Shown here one piece after another: positions 1 to 5,372 of a DNA stretch of 5,752 nt. Under the pieces are notes generated by a model. It had not been told where the DNA came from, ran no database searches, and worked only from the letters and a program-made list of their open reading frames with translations. Position 1 is the first letter of the stretch; each line of letters begins with the position of its first letter. Source of the stretch: Humisphaera sp. (GTDB taxonomy: Bacteria; Planctomycetota; Phycisphaerae; Tepidisphaerales; Tepidisphaeraceae); assembly GCA_025351525.1 (NCBI GenBank), contig JANXVV010000288.1, positions 1-5,752 of the forward strand. The letters run 5' to 3'. Both the position numbers and the translations under genes were made by a program.

Positions 1-612
1 CTTTTCTTCGGGAAAAAGCATGGGCGAAACGCCCGTGCCACCTGAATTTTTAGACGTATCCACCGCGCGTGGCCACAATGCCCCAGCCGGGGGAAGCATC
101 TGTTCCATCTTTCGCCATTGAAGGGGAAGTAGCCGAAACACACCTGATCGGCGAAGCAGCGCATACAGCCCGATTTTCTGCATCAGGCGCGCGGGCAATA
201 GCATCCACTTCAGACGCGTCGGGTGCGTGAAAATATGAAAGAACATCCACCGCATCAGACCGCTCTGAATCGAGTGATTTTCACTCGCCGACAATTTGGC
301 GCGGGTCTCTTCGATGAGTTCGTGGTAAACCACCCCACTCGGGCAGGCGGTTTCGCAGGCTCGGCAATCAAGGCAGAGATCGAGATGTTCACGCACGCTC
401 GGAGTCGCGTCGATCGCGCCTTCAGACAATCCGCGCATCAGTTGGATACGGCCACGCGGCGAATCAGCTTCGTTGCCGGTGATCGTGTAGGTCGGGCAAG
501 CCGGGAGGCATAAGCCGCAATGCACACAGGACAACGCGCGATCATAAGTGCGCGGATCCAGTTGGATCGCGGGGGAATTCGGTAGAACCGAGAGTGACTT
601 GGGTGGCTTCAT
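1..612 (-). CDS. glcF: Glycolate oxidase iron-sulfur subunit GlcF-like protein (partial, C-terminus beyond left edge)
   Basis: A reading frame runs without a stop from ATG at 612 to the left edge (204 codons), so the C-terminal half is missing. Two four-cysteine ferredoxin-type motifs are visible: C29-x2-C32-x2-C35-x3-C39-P and C80-x2-C83-x2-C86-x3-C90-P. They are separated by a D-S-P-R-G-R-I-Q-L-M segment (residues 50-59) typical of GlcF. GlcF is the two-[4Fe-4S] subunit that takes electrons from the FAD subunits GlcD/GlcE when glycolate is oxidised to glyoxylate. The family is about 400-430 residues, with two cysteine-rich CCG domains in the missing half. Residues 100-190 fit the linker. 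Residues 191-199 are encoded by an intergenic-type hairpin repeat (18-42) that reads through in frame, which is unusual. The start gives about 28 residues before the first Cys, as in E. coli GlcF; no good ribosome binding site precedes it. A related heterodisulfide-reductase-like or lactate-utilisation Fe-S protein cannot be excluded without the C-terminus, and no glcD or glcE is visible. Confidence 0.85.
   Translation of the reverse strand, partial: MKPPKSLSVLPNSPAIQLDPRTYDRALSCVHCGLCLPACPTYTITGNEADSPRGRIQLMRGLSEGAIDATPSVREHLDLCLDCRACETACPSGVVYHELIEETRAKLSASENHSIQSGLMRWMFFHIFTHPTRLKWMLLPARLMQKIGLYALLRRSGVFRLLPLQWRKMEQMLPPAGALWPRAVDTSKNSGGTGVSPMLFPEEK
18..42 (-). repeat. REP-like hairpin (GGGCG class), single arm inside glcF
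   Basis: The arm GCATGGGCG-AAA-CGCCCGTGC (18-38) is a 9-bp stem with a 3-nt loop and one G-T wobble, followed by CACC. It belongs to the same class as the pair at 1683-1746. The preceding bases 1-17 (a T-run, then C/G, then an A-run) resemble the 16-bp spacer of that pair, so the partner arm probably lies just left of the window. The arm falls within the glcF frame and encodes G-G-T-G-V-S-P-M-L. Confidence 0.75.
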
Positions 613-692
613 CGACTGTCGAGGATTGTACAACTCTTTTTCCGTAAGGTGTCTAAATCGATCGAAACCAAGACCGACCTTCGCTGTTCATC

Positions 693-798
693 GTGGCACG
701 GGCTTCCAGGCCGTGTTGATGGGCATGTACGTAAAAGAGCTTGATTTATGAAGTTTTCATCTCCAAAATCGTCAGTACGGGCTGGAAGCCCGTTCCAC
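693..798. repeat. 106-bp paired inverted hairpin repeat, copy 1 (REPIN-like)
   Basis: Two 23-bp arms face each other (693-715 and 776-798), separated by a 60-bp spacer. Each arm is itself a hairpin: CACGGGCT-TCC-AGGCCGTG at 697-715 (one stem mismatch) and ACGGGCT-GGA-AGCCCGT at 777-793. The arms are inverted copies with 3 mismatches in 23. The spacer, read as reverse complement, aligns without gaps to the spacer of the copy at 3825-3930, so this copy is inverted relative to that one. It lies between the 3' end of the SDR gene and the start of glcF, both on the minus strand, where transcribed hairpins could affect read-through or mRNA decay. Confidence 0.85.
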
Positions 799-864
799 CG
801 CCGAGACTTCAAACTTGGAAGCACAAAGACGTTTTAGACGCACTTCGGGAGCAAAGACATCCGA

Positions 865-1632
865 TTATATCTTCGGTCGTACTTTAAGTTTCGCAAGTCC
901 GCCATCGACACCGATGGTTTGCCCGGTGACCCAACTGCTGCCGACACCGAGAAGCCATTCGGCGGCAATCGCGATGTCGTCCGGGGTGCCGATCCTTCCC
1001 AGCGGGTGCATCGCGACCGACGCGCGCATCGAAGTCTCATTGCCGGTGATCCGCGCGGCCAGCGGAGTGTCGACCAATCCCGGGGCGACGGCATTTACGC
1101 GAATGCCCTGCGGCGCATACGTGGCCGCCGCTGAGCGAGCCAGACCCGCCACGCCCGCCTTCGCCGCCGCGACGGCATCGTGGCTGGGCATCCCCACTTC
1201 CCCGGCGGCGGAAGCGAACAAAACGATCGACCCGCCGTTCTCCCGCATGACCGTAGCCGCGCCGCGAACGACGGCAAACGCGGAGGTGAGATTCTTCAGA
1301 AGGGTGTCATCCCACTCCTCGCGGCTGGTTAAATGGGCCGGTTTGAGCAGGATCGAACCCACGCAATTGGCCGCCCCATCCACCTGGCCGCCCCACTCTT
1401 TCGCCTTTGCAAAACACTGTTCAACCTGCTCGAAATTCGTCGCATCGGTCACGATGGGCAGCCCGCTTAGTTCCGTTGCGAGCGGTTCGAGGCGAGCCGC
1501 GTCAGGCCCGGCCAGCACGAGGCGAGCGCCGGTTCGCGCCAGTCGCCGTGCCAGACAGGATCCAATCCCGCCGTAGGCACCGAAAATGACGATTACTTCT
1601 TTGCGCGTTTCGGCGGATTTTTTTTGGGTCAT
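865..1632 (-). CDS. Short-chain dehydrogenase/reductase (SDR) family protein lacking the catalytic tyrosine
   Basis: This is a 255-residue Rossmann-fold protein of normal classical-SDR length. It has the dinucleotide loop G18-A-Y-G-G-I-G24, acidic D63 after strand 3, N89-C-V-G92 in place of NNAG, helix-4 N114, a S141-A-A-G segment holding the catalytic serine, K158 of the YxxxK pair, R178-V-N-A-V-A-P-G185 and the C-terminal G241-V-D-G-G245. Counting 13 residues from the serine and 4 back from the lysine, the catalytic Tyr position is V154, in H-D-A-V-A-A-A-K. Either the enzyme works differently, or it is a non-catalytic or specialised SDR. The substrate is unknown; the G-rich loop and absence of clear basic residues after strand 2 do not settle NAD versus NADP. 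I chose ATG at 1632 because AAAGGAGA ends 4 nt upstream. An in-frame ATG at 1764 would add 44 residues translated from a hairpin repeat and is rejected. The gene is transcribed divergently from ybeY. Confidence 0.9.
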   Translation of the reverse strand: MTQKKSAETRKEVIVIFGAYGGIGSCLARRLARTGARLVLAGPDAARLEPLATELSGLPIVTDATNFEQVEQCFAKAKEWGGQVDGAANCVGSILLKPAHLTSREEWDDTLLKNLTSAFAVVRGAATVMRENGGSIVLFASAAGEVGMPSHDAVAAAKAGVAGLARSAAATYAPQGIRVNAVAPGLVDTPLAARITGNETSMRASVAMHPLGRIGTPDDIAIAAEWLLGVGSSWVTGQTIGVDGGLAKLKVRPKI

Positions 1633-1636
1633 ACGG

Positions 1637-1644
1637 TCTCCTTT
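1637..1644 (-). promoter_or_regulatory. Ribosome binding site of the SDR gene
   Basis: On the minus strand AAAGGAGA sits 4 nt before ATG at 1632. It is the strongest Shine-Dalgarno signal seen before any gene here, and it decides the start against the upstream in-frame ATG at 1764. Confidence 0.75.
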
Positions 1645-1682
1645 TCGACTGAATGGCATGGAAAAAAGTTGAGTGTTTTTGC

Positions 1683-1746
1683 GTGGCGTGGGCGTCTCGC
1701 TCGTGCGTTTTCCGGCCAAAAAGCACGGGCGGGACGCCCATGCCAC
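1683..1746. repeat. 64-bp paired inverted hairpin repeat, short-spacer GGGCG class (REPIN-like)
   Basis: Arms 1683-1706 and 1723-1746 are inverted copies (21 of 24 matching), separated by a 16-bp spacer that is itself nearly symmetric (T-run, CCGG, A-run). Each arm folds alone: GCACGGGCG-GGA-CGCCCATGC at 1723-1743, and the left arm with wobble pairs. The element sits in the divergent region between the SDR gene and ybeY. Read on the minus strand it gives the spurious SDR N-terminal extension A-W-A-S-R-P-C. The class is shared with the arm at 18-42. Confidence 0.85.
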
Positions 1747-1859
1747 CTCTTTCAAACATTCCAACGCTATGTTTTTGCTGAGAATCGCAGTACTTTAGGA
1801 CAGTCACCCCTTGGATTTCCAGCGGGTTGGAATGAGGTTATTTTTAGTCTTGCACCTGT

Positions 1860-2366
1860 ATGACTTTACCTTTGACACTCACCGTTACCGCACTGGCCGG
1901 GAAACCGTACATCGCCTTTGTGAAAAAGCATTTGAAGCAGGCCGGTGCGGGGCTGCACGCTCCTTTGCAGGAACTGACGGTGGTTTTTGTCGGGGATCGC
2001 CGCATGAGTGAGTTGCACGGGCAGTTCATGAATTTGCCGACGCCGACGGATGTGCTGACGTTTCCCATCGATGAAGATTCGCGCGGGCGGCCCATTACCG
2101 GCGAGGTGTATGTCTGCATCCCCGAGGCTCGCCGGCAGGCACGGATTCGCAGGGTTCCCGTCGAGCACGAAGTGCTTCTTTACAGCCTGCACGGCTTGTT
2201 GCACTTGTGCGGTTTCGACGATAAAACCGACACGGAGTATCGCAGAATGCACCGAAAAGAAGATCAAATCCTGACGCAATTGGGAATCGGTCGGGTGTTC
2301 TCGGGCGGGACTGAGGGGAAGACTCGCCATATCGTTTCACGTGCTCATCGCGGAGATGCCGAATGA
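1860..2366 (+). CDS. ybeY: Endoribonuclease YbeY (16S rRNA maturation and ribosome quality control)
   Basis: This 168-residue protein matches the usual family length (about 150-170). YbeY is a metal-dependent single-strand endoribonuclease that acts in 16S rRNA 3'-end maturation and decay of defective ribosomes. The signature H111-G-L-L-H115-L-C-G-F-D-D121 is present with two of the three zinc-binding histidines; the third position, His in E. coli, is Asp121. The upstream P62-T-D-V-L-T-F-P69 core strand is intact. The residue usually Arg in the Y-R-x-K-D-x-P-T-D element is Met57, in a F-M-N-L-P-T-P-T-D form that I associate with PVC/Bacteroidetes-type sequences (recollection, not checked). 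The polar tail from about residue 146 is longer than in minimal homologues. ATG at 1860 gives the expected N-terminus, with no obvious Shine-Dalgarno. The stop overlaps the start of the next gene by 4 bp (ATGA), the common ybeY-corC pairing. PhoH (YbeZ), which precedes ybeY in many genomes, is not immediately upstream. Confidence 0.93.
   Translation: MTLPLTLTVTALAGKPYIAFVKKHLKQAGAGLHAPLQELTVVFVGDRRMSELHGQFMNLPTPTDVLTFPIDEDSRGRPITGEVYVCIPEARRQARIRRVPVEHEVLLYSLHGLLHLCGFDDKTDTEYRRMHRKEDQILTQLGIGRVFSGGTEGKTRHIVSRAHRGDAE
2352..2355 (+). promoter_or_regulatory. Ribosome binding site of the CorC-family gene, inside ybeY
   Basis: GGAG lies 7 nt before ATG at 2363, within the last codons of ybeY. Together with the ATGA stop/start overlap at 2363-2366 it suggests translational coupling of the two genes. 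Confidence 0.6.
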
Positions 2367-3640
2367 GCATTTTTCTGATCGCGGGTATTTTCGTGGCCAT
2401 CATGGCGTCGTTGTTTTTTTCGACGCTCACCTACTCGCTGCGCGATTTTTCCCGGACCCGTCTGGCCGACTATCTGGAAATGCACGGTCGATCGCGCTGG
2501 CTCGATCCCACGCTCGATCATCGGCAGGATCTGACTTTCATCACCGCCGCATGGCGCCTGCTGGCCAACGTCGTCATCCTTCTCGGTATGTTGCGGCTTT
2601 TTTCGGGACTGGTGCTGTCACTTCGACTGGCCTATTTTCTGGCGACGGTCGTCACACTCATGGTCACCCTTCTCTGCTCGGTAGCGATTCCGCACGCCGC
2701 CGCCCGATACGCCGGGGCGAAGTTCATCGGCGCATTCGCGGCGTTTTTGCACCTGCTCCGCATCGGCATGTGGCCGGTGATAAAGCTCATGCACACGATC
2801 GACGGCCTGGTACGCACCGCCGCCGGGGCCGGCGCCGGAGCGGAGGCGGAGGAGATCGAGCAGGAAATTCTCTCCGTGGTCGAGGACGGTGAAAAAGAAG
2901 GCGTCGTCGACGAGGAGGAGCGGGAGATGATCGAATCGGTCATCGAATTCCGCGATACGCAGGTCGGGCAGATCATGAGCGCGCGCCCGGAAATCGTCGG
3001 GCTCGAGCTGAAATCATCGCTCAACGAAGTGAAGCAAACCCTCGAAGAAAGCGGTCATTCGCGCATTCCGGTTTACGATGGCACGCTCGATCACATCGTC
3101 GGCATTCTGTACGCCCGCGATCTGCTGAAGCATCTGGGTTTGCCTTCCGACCGCTTCGATATCCGCTCGGCGATTCGACCGGCGATTTACGTGCCGGAAA
3201 CCAAACCGCTGCGCGATCTGCTGAATGATTTTCGGCTGCAGAAAGTCCACATCGCCATCGTTCTGGACGAGTACGGCGGCACCGCCGGTTTGGTCACGAT
3301 CGAAGACATTCTCGAAGAGCTCGTCGGCGACATCAGCGATGAACACGAGCCCGCCGAGCCCGCCATGCTGCGAAAGATCGATGACTACACCTGGGATGTA
3401 GATGCCCGGATCTATCTCGATGAATTGAATCGGCAGGTCGGGCTTTCCATTTCGGAAGACGAAGGTTACGACACGCTGGGCGGATTTATTTCGACCACCT
3501 TGGGCCGTATTCCCGCCGTGGGAACTTTGTTCGAGCATGAGAACGTGAAATACACGATCGTCAGTGCCGAACCGCAGAAGGTGAATCGCGTGAAGGTTGA
3601 ACTCTCCCCCTCTACTGTCGGAAGCCCCGTTCCATCGTAA
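2363..3640 (+). CDS. HlyC/CorC family membrane protein (DUF21 - CBS pair - CorC_HlyC domain)
   Basis: This 425-residue protein has the full three-part architecture. The N-terminal membrane region has hydrophobic segments at about 2-24, 66-85, 88-109 and 120-145. A small Gly/Ala linker and acidic stretch (153-190, E-E-E-R-E-M-I-E-S-V-I) lead into the CBS pair. CBS1 is near 203-262 (G231-H-S-R-I-P-V-Y-D) and CBS2 near 268-327, ending in T312-I-E-D-I-L-E-E-L-V-G322. The C-terminal CorC_HlyC domain is about 335-415, with G368-Y-D-T-L-G-G-F and G381-R-I-P-A-V-G. Family members are inner-membrane proteins linked to Mg2+/Co2+ export or homeostasis, with CBS domains binding adenine nucleotides. E. 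coli CorC/YbeX lacks the membrane part; this protein has it. The DUF21 part is divergent: the usual acidic residue after F-F-S is missing (F-F-S-T-L-T-Y) and the G-E-x-x-P-K motif reads S106-V-A-I-P-H. Transport is therefore uncertain. It is in one unit with ybeY; the old 'hemolysin' label should not be taken literally. Confidence 0.92.
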   Translation: MSIFLIAGIFVAIMASLFFSTLTYSLRDFSRTRLADYLEMHGRSRWLDPTLDHRQDLTFITAAWRLLANVVILLGMLRLFSGLVLSLRLAYFLATVVTLMVTLLCSVAIPHAAARYAGAKFIGAFAAFLHLLRIGMWPVIKLMHTIDGLVRTAAGAGAGAEAEEIEQEILSVVEDGEKEGVVDEEEREMIESVIEFRDTQVGQIMSARPEIVGLELKSSLNEVKQTLEESGHSRIPVYDGTLDHIVGILYARDLLKHLGLPSDRFDIRSAIRPAIYVPETKPLRDLLNDFRLQKVHIAIVLDEYGGTAGLVTIEDILEELVGDISDEHEPAEPAMLRKIDDYTWDVDARIYLDELNRQVGLSISEDEGYDTLGGFISTTLGRIPAVGTLFEHENVKYTIVSAEPQKVNRVKVELSPSTVGSPVPS

Positions 3641-3824
3641 ACGACATGGTGCTGACGTCACGCCGGGATCGGAGCCGCAGGCGACGACCCGGATTCCGCA
3701 ACAACCTTTTGATCGCTGATCCGTTCAACCCGGAAAATTCATGTCCACCACGAAATCACGAAAACACGAAGGAATAAAAAGGGTTGCAGATCGGCAATCC
3801 GCGCAATACGCGTTCGGACTGGTC
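3641..3824. other. Intergenic stretch after the CorC-family gene, no gene seen
   Basis: I see no coding sequence between the CorC-family stop and the next repeat. The stretch holds a weak dyad with CCGGG at 3663-3667 and CCCGG at 3688-3692 around an inner GCC-GCA-GGC. No T-run follows it, so a classical intrinsic terminator is not supported. It also holds the small tandem repeat listed separately. Confidence 0.5.
3749..3772 (+). repeat. Three tandem 8-mers starting CACGAA
   Basis: Positions 3749-3756, 3757-3764 and 3765-3772 are successive 8-bp units CACGAAAT, CACGAAAA and CACGAAGG. They are followed by an A-rich tail. The block lies in the convergent gap, outside any gene. Confidence 0.7.
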
Positions 3825-3930
3825 GTGGCACGGGCTTCCAGCCCGTGTTGGCGGTCCAAGAGTTGAAAATCGCTTAGATCAGGTTCCTATACGCACAGGC
3901 CCGTCATCACGGGCTGGAAGCCCGTGCCAC
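3825..3930. repeat. 106-bp paired inverted hairpin repeat, copy 2 (REPIN-like, perfect arms)
   Basis: The 23-bp arms 3825-3847 and 3908-3930 are perfect inverted copies, separated by a 60-bp spacer (3848-3907). Each arm contains a perfect 8-bp stem with a 3-nt loop: CACGGGCT-TCC-AGCCCGTG at 3829-3847 and its mirror at 3908-3926. The spacer matches that of copy 1 (in reverse orientation) at about 39 of 60 positions without gaps. The element lies between the convergent ends of the CorC-family gene (3640) and cinA (3938), 7 bp from the cinA stop, so hairpins in either transcript could act as 3' stabilisers or weak bidirectional terminators. Confidence 0.92.
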
Positions 3931-3937
3931 AATCATC

Positions 3938-5212
3938 TCAAAACGGCATCACGATCCCCGTCAGATGGAATCGCAGAATTGCCAATGCCATCTTTGCACT
4001 ACGGTCGCGCACAAACTCCCGATCGCCGGAAAATCTAAATGTACGGCCATGAGTTCCAACGGACGAAGCATTATGCGGATCCTTAAAAGCAATTCCGATG
4101 CAAACCATTCCCACCGGCTTTTCAGGAGTACCGCCATCCGGTCCGGCGACACCCGAAATGGACATCGCCACATCAGCCTGCGCAAGACGCATCGCGCCTT
4201 TGGCCATGGCTCGCACAACCGCACTCGAAACTGCGCCGTGTCCCTTGAGCATATCTTCCGGCACCCCGAGTTGTTGAGTTTTCGCCTCATTGGAATACGT
4301 CACCCACCCATGCGTGAAATACTCGCTCGACCCGGCCACATCCGTGAGATATTTCGCCAGCAATCCCCCCGTACAAGATTCCGCCGTCGCCACCTTTTTC
4401 CCCGATGCCTTCAACAAGCCCGCGACAATCGACGGCAGCGTCTCCTCGTCCTGGCCGTAAATTAGATGCCCCAGTTTTTCCCGGCAGGTGGCGGTCGTCC
4501 GCTCCATCTCAGCGACGGCTTTTTCGGGCGACTCAAAATAGGAATTGACGCGAAGAGACACCACTCCGCCGGCGACGGTCGTGCCGACCGAAGGGTTGCG
4601 CCCGCGCTGCATCACATCCCCCAGCATTTCGGCGATGTTGCTTTCCCCAAGCCCGAAGGTGTGAAGCGTCGTCGACACGATTGCCGCCCCACCGCCGGCC
4701 TCGCGAAGTGCCGGAAGGATGTCGCGAGAGAACATCGCCTTCATCTCCTTCGGCACGCCAGGCACCACGAAAATACGGCAATCGCCGAACATCGCCGCAA
4801 TGCCGGGAGCGGTGCCGCAGGTGTTTTCGATCATCGTCGTGCCGCGCGGGCGCATCGCCTGAATCCTGTTGCTGCCGGCCATTTCCCGCTTGAGATTGAC
4901 GAAGAACGCGGTGAGTGTTTTCAGCGAGGCATCGTCCGTTTCCAACGGCATTCCCAACACACCGGCCAGCGCCTGACGGGTGAGATCGTCCTCCGTCGGC
5001 CCGAGCCCGCCGGAGATAATTAACACGTCACAGTTGACGGTCGCCGACCGGATTGCGCGCTCGATGGACGGTTGATCGTCGGGCACCGTGGCGTGGGCGG
5101 CGATGCGAACGCCGATCGTCGCCAGTTCCCGGCTGAGCCACGCGGAGTTCGTATCAACGGTCTGACCGAGAACCAGTTCATCGCCGATGGAGAGAATGAT
5201 TGCGGACGTCAT
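3938..5212 (-). CDS. cinA: CinA family protein: MoCF-like N-terminal domain plus nicotinamide-nucleotide amidase (PncC) domain
   Basis: This 424-residue protein matches full-length CinA (about 410-430). Residues 1-170 form the MoaB/MogA-like domain (COG1058), with I8-S-I-G-D-E-L-V-L-G-Q near the start and S67-G-G-L-G-P-T-E-D-D76; the domain is reported to act as an ADP-ribose pyrophosphatase in some homologues. A middle segment (about 175-250) joins it to the C-terminal deamidase domain (about 258-418). That domain contains A277-E-S279-C-T-G-G-L284 with the nucleophile Ser279, the Y306-S-N308 segment, and S353-G-V-A-G-P-D-G-G361 followed by E364-K-P-V-G368. The PncC domain converts nicotinamide mononucleotide to nicotinic acid mononucleotide plus ammonia in pyridine-nucleotide salvage, in the cytoplasm. 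The link to competence is established only in some Gram-positives, and no recA is adjacent. ATG at 5212 begins exactly at the conserved N-terminus; an upstream ATG-ATG pair is out of frame. No Shine-Dalgarno is evident. All visible motifs are intact. Confidence 0.95.
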   Translation of the reverse strand: MTSAIILSIGDELVLGQTVDTNSAWLSRELATIGVRIAAHATVPDDQPSIERAIRSATVNCDVLIISGGLGPTEDDLTRQALAGVLGMPLETDDASLKTLTAFFVNLKREMAGSNRIQAMRPRGTTMIENTCGTAPGIAAMFGDCRIFVVPGVPKEMKAMFSRDILPALREAGGGAAIVSTTLHTFGLGESNIAEMLGDVMQRGRNPSVGTTVAGGVVSLRVNSYFESPEKAVAEMERTTATCREKLGHLIYGQDEETLPSIVAGLLKASGKKVATAESCTGGLLAKYLTDVAGSSEYFTHGWVTYSNEAKTQQLGVPEDMLKGHGAVSSAVVRAMAKGAMRLAQADVAMSISGVAGPDGGTPEKPVGMVCIGIAFKDPHNASSVGTHGRTFRFSGDREFVRDRSAKMALAILRFHLTGIVMPF

Positions 5213-5282
5213 GCGAGCATCATAGCCGGAAGTGGGAATCGTTATTAGCAGTGGGACGGTTTTGTGCGGGACACATCAAAAC

Positions 5283-5349
5283 GAACGGCAAGACACGGAG
5301 AAAAACCAAGCCATATTTTTTTGTTGTTTTCCTTGGCGTCTTGGCGTTC
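5283..5349. repeat. Imperfect 67-bp palindrome in the gap upstream of cinA
   Basis: GAACGGCAAGAC (5283-5294) pairs with GTCTTGGCGTTC (5338-5349), 11 of 12 bases. An inner CCAAG (5306-5310) pairs with CTTGG (5332-5336). Two direct 8-mers, CTTGGCGT, abut at 5332-5347. An AT-rich core with a 7-T run (5316-5322) lies between. It could act as terminator for the DUF4129-type gene ending at 5373 or be another intergenic repeat family. It is unlike the GGGC hairpins elsewhere in the window. Confidence 0.6.
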
Positions 5350-5372
5350 CATTTTCGGCACGATCGATCGAA

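Noticed and set aside
627..632. Minus-strand TACAAT as a -10 box for glcF
   Set aside because: No convincing -35 hexamer at 16-18 bp, and it would leave a leader of only about ten bases.
609..824. Small minus-strand frame with W-N-G-L-P-A-R and G-S-P-C-H
   Set aside because: It is the translated 106-bp repeat. The similar frame at 3784-4038 arises from the other copy in the matching orientation. The shared residues follow from repeat homology, and no start signal or coding bias supports a protein.
815..1576. 253-codon plus-strand open frame opposite the SDR gene
   Set aside because: It is a shadow of the SDR coding sequence: low-complexity Ser/Arg/Ala-rich translation, no family motif, and the opposite strand shows a complete Rossmann fold with a good ribosome binding site.
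1633..1764. 44-residue N-terminal extension of the SDR protein from ATG at 1764
   Set aside because: The extension is a translation of the hairpin repeat at 1683-1746 and comes before the AAAGGAGA site that fits ATG at 1632.
3653..3660. TGACGTCA palindrome after the CorC-family stop
   Set aside because: A single 8-bp palindrome is expected by chance in a window of this size and nothing around it supports an operator.
3014..3661. 215-codon minus-strand frame opposite the CorC-family gene
   Set aside because: It is antisense to the conserved CBS and CorC_HlyC domains and has no recognisable motif of its own.
18..3930. CRISPR array from the repeated GGGC hairpins
   Set aside because: The hairpins occur as isolated inverted pairs far apart, not as regularly spaced direct repeats, and no cas gene is present.
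4466..5023. 185-codon plus-strand frame opposite cinA
   Set aside because: It is His/Arg-rich shadow sequence opposite intact CinA motifs.
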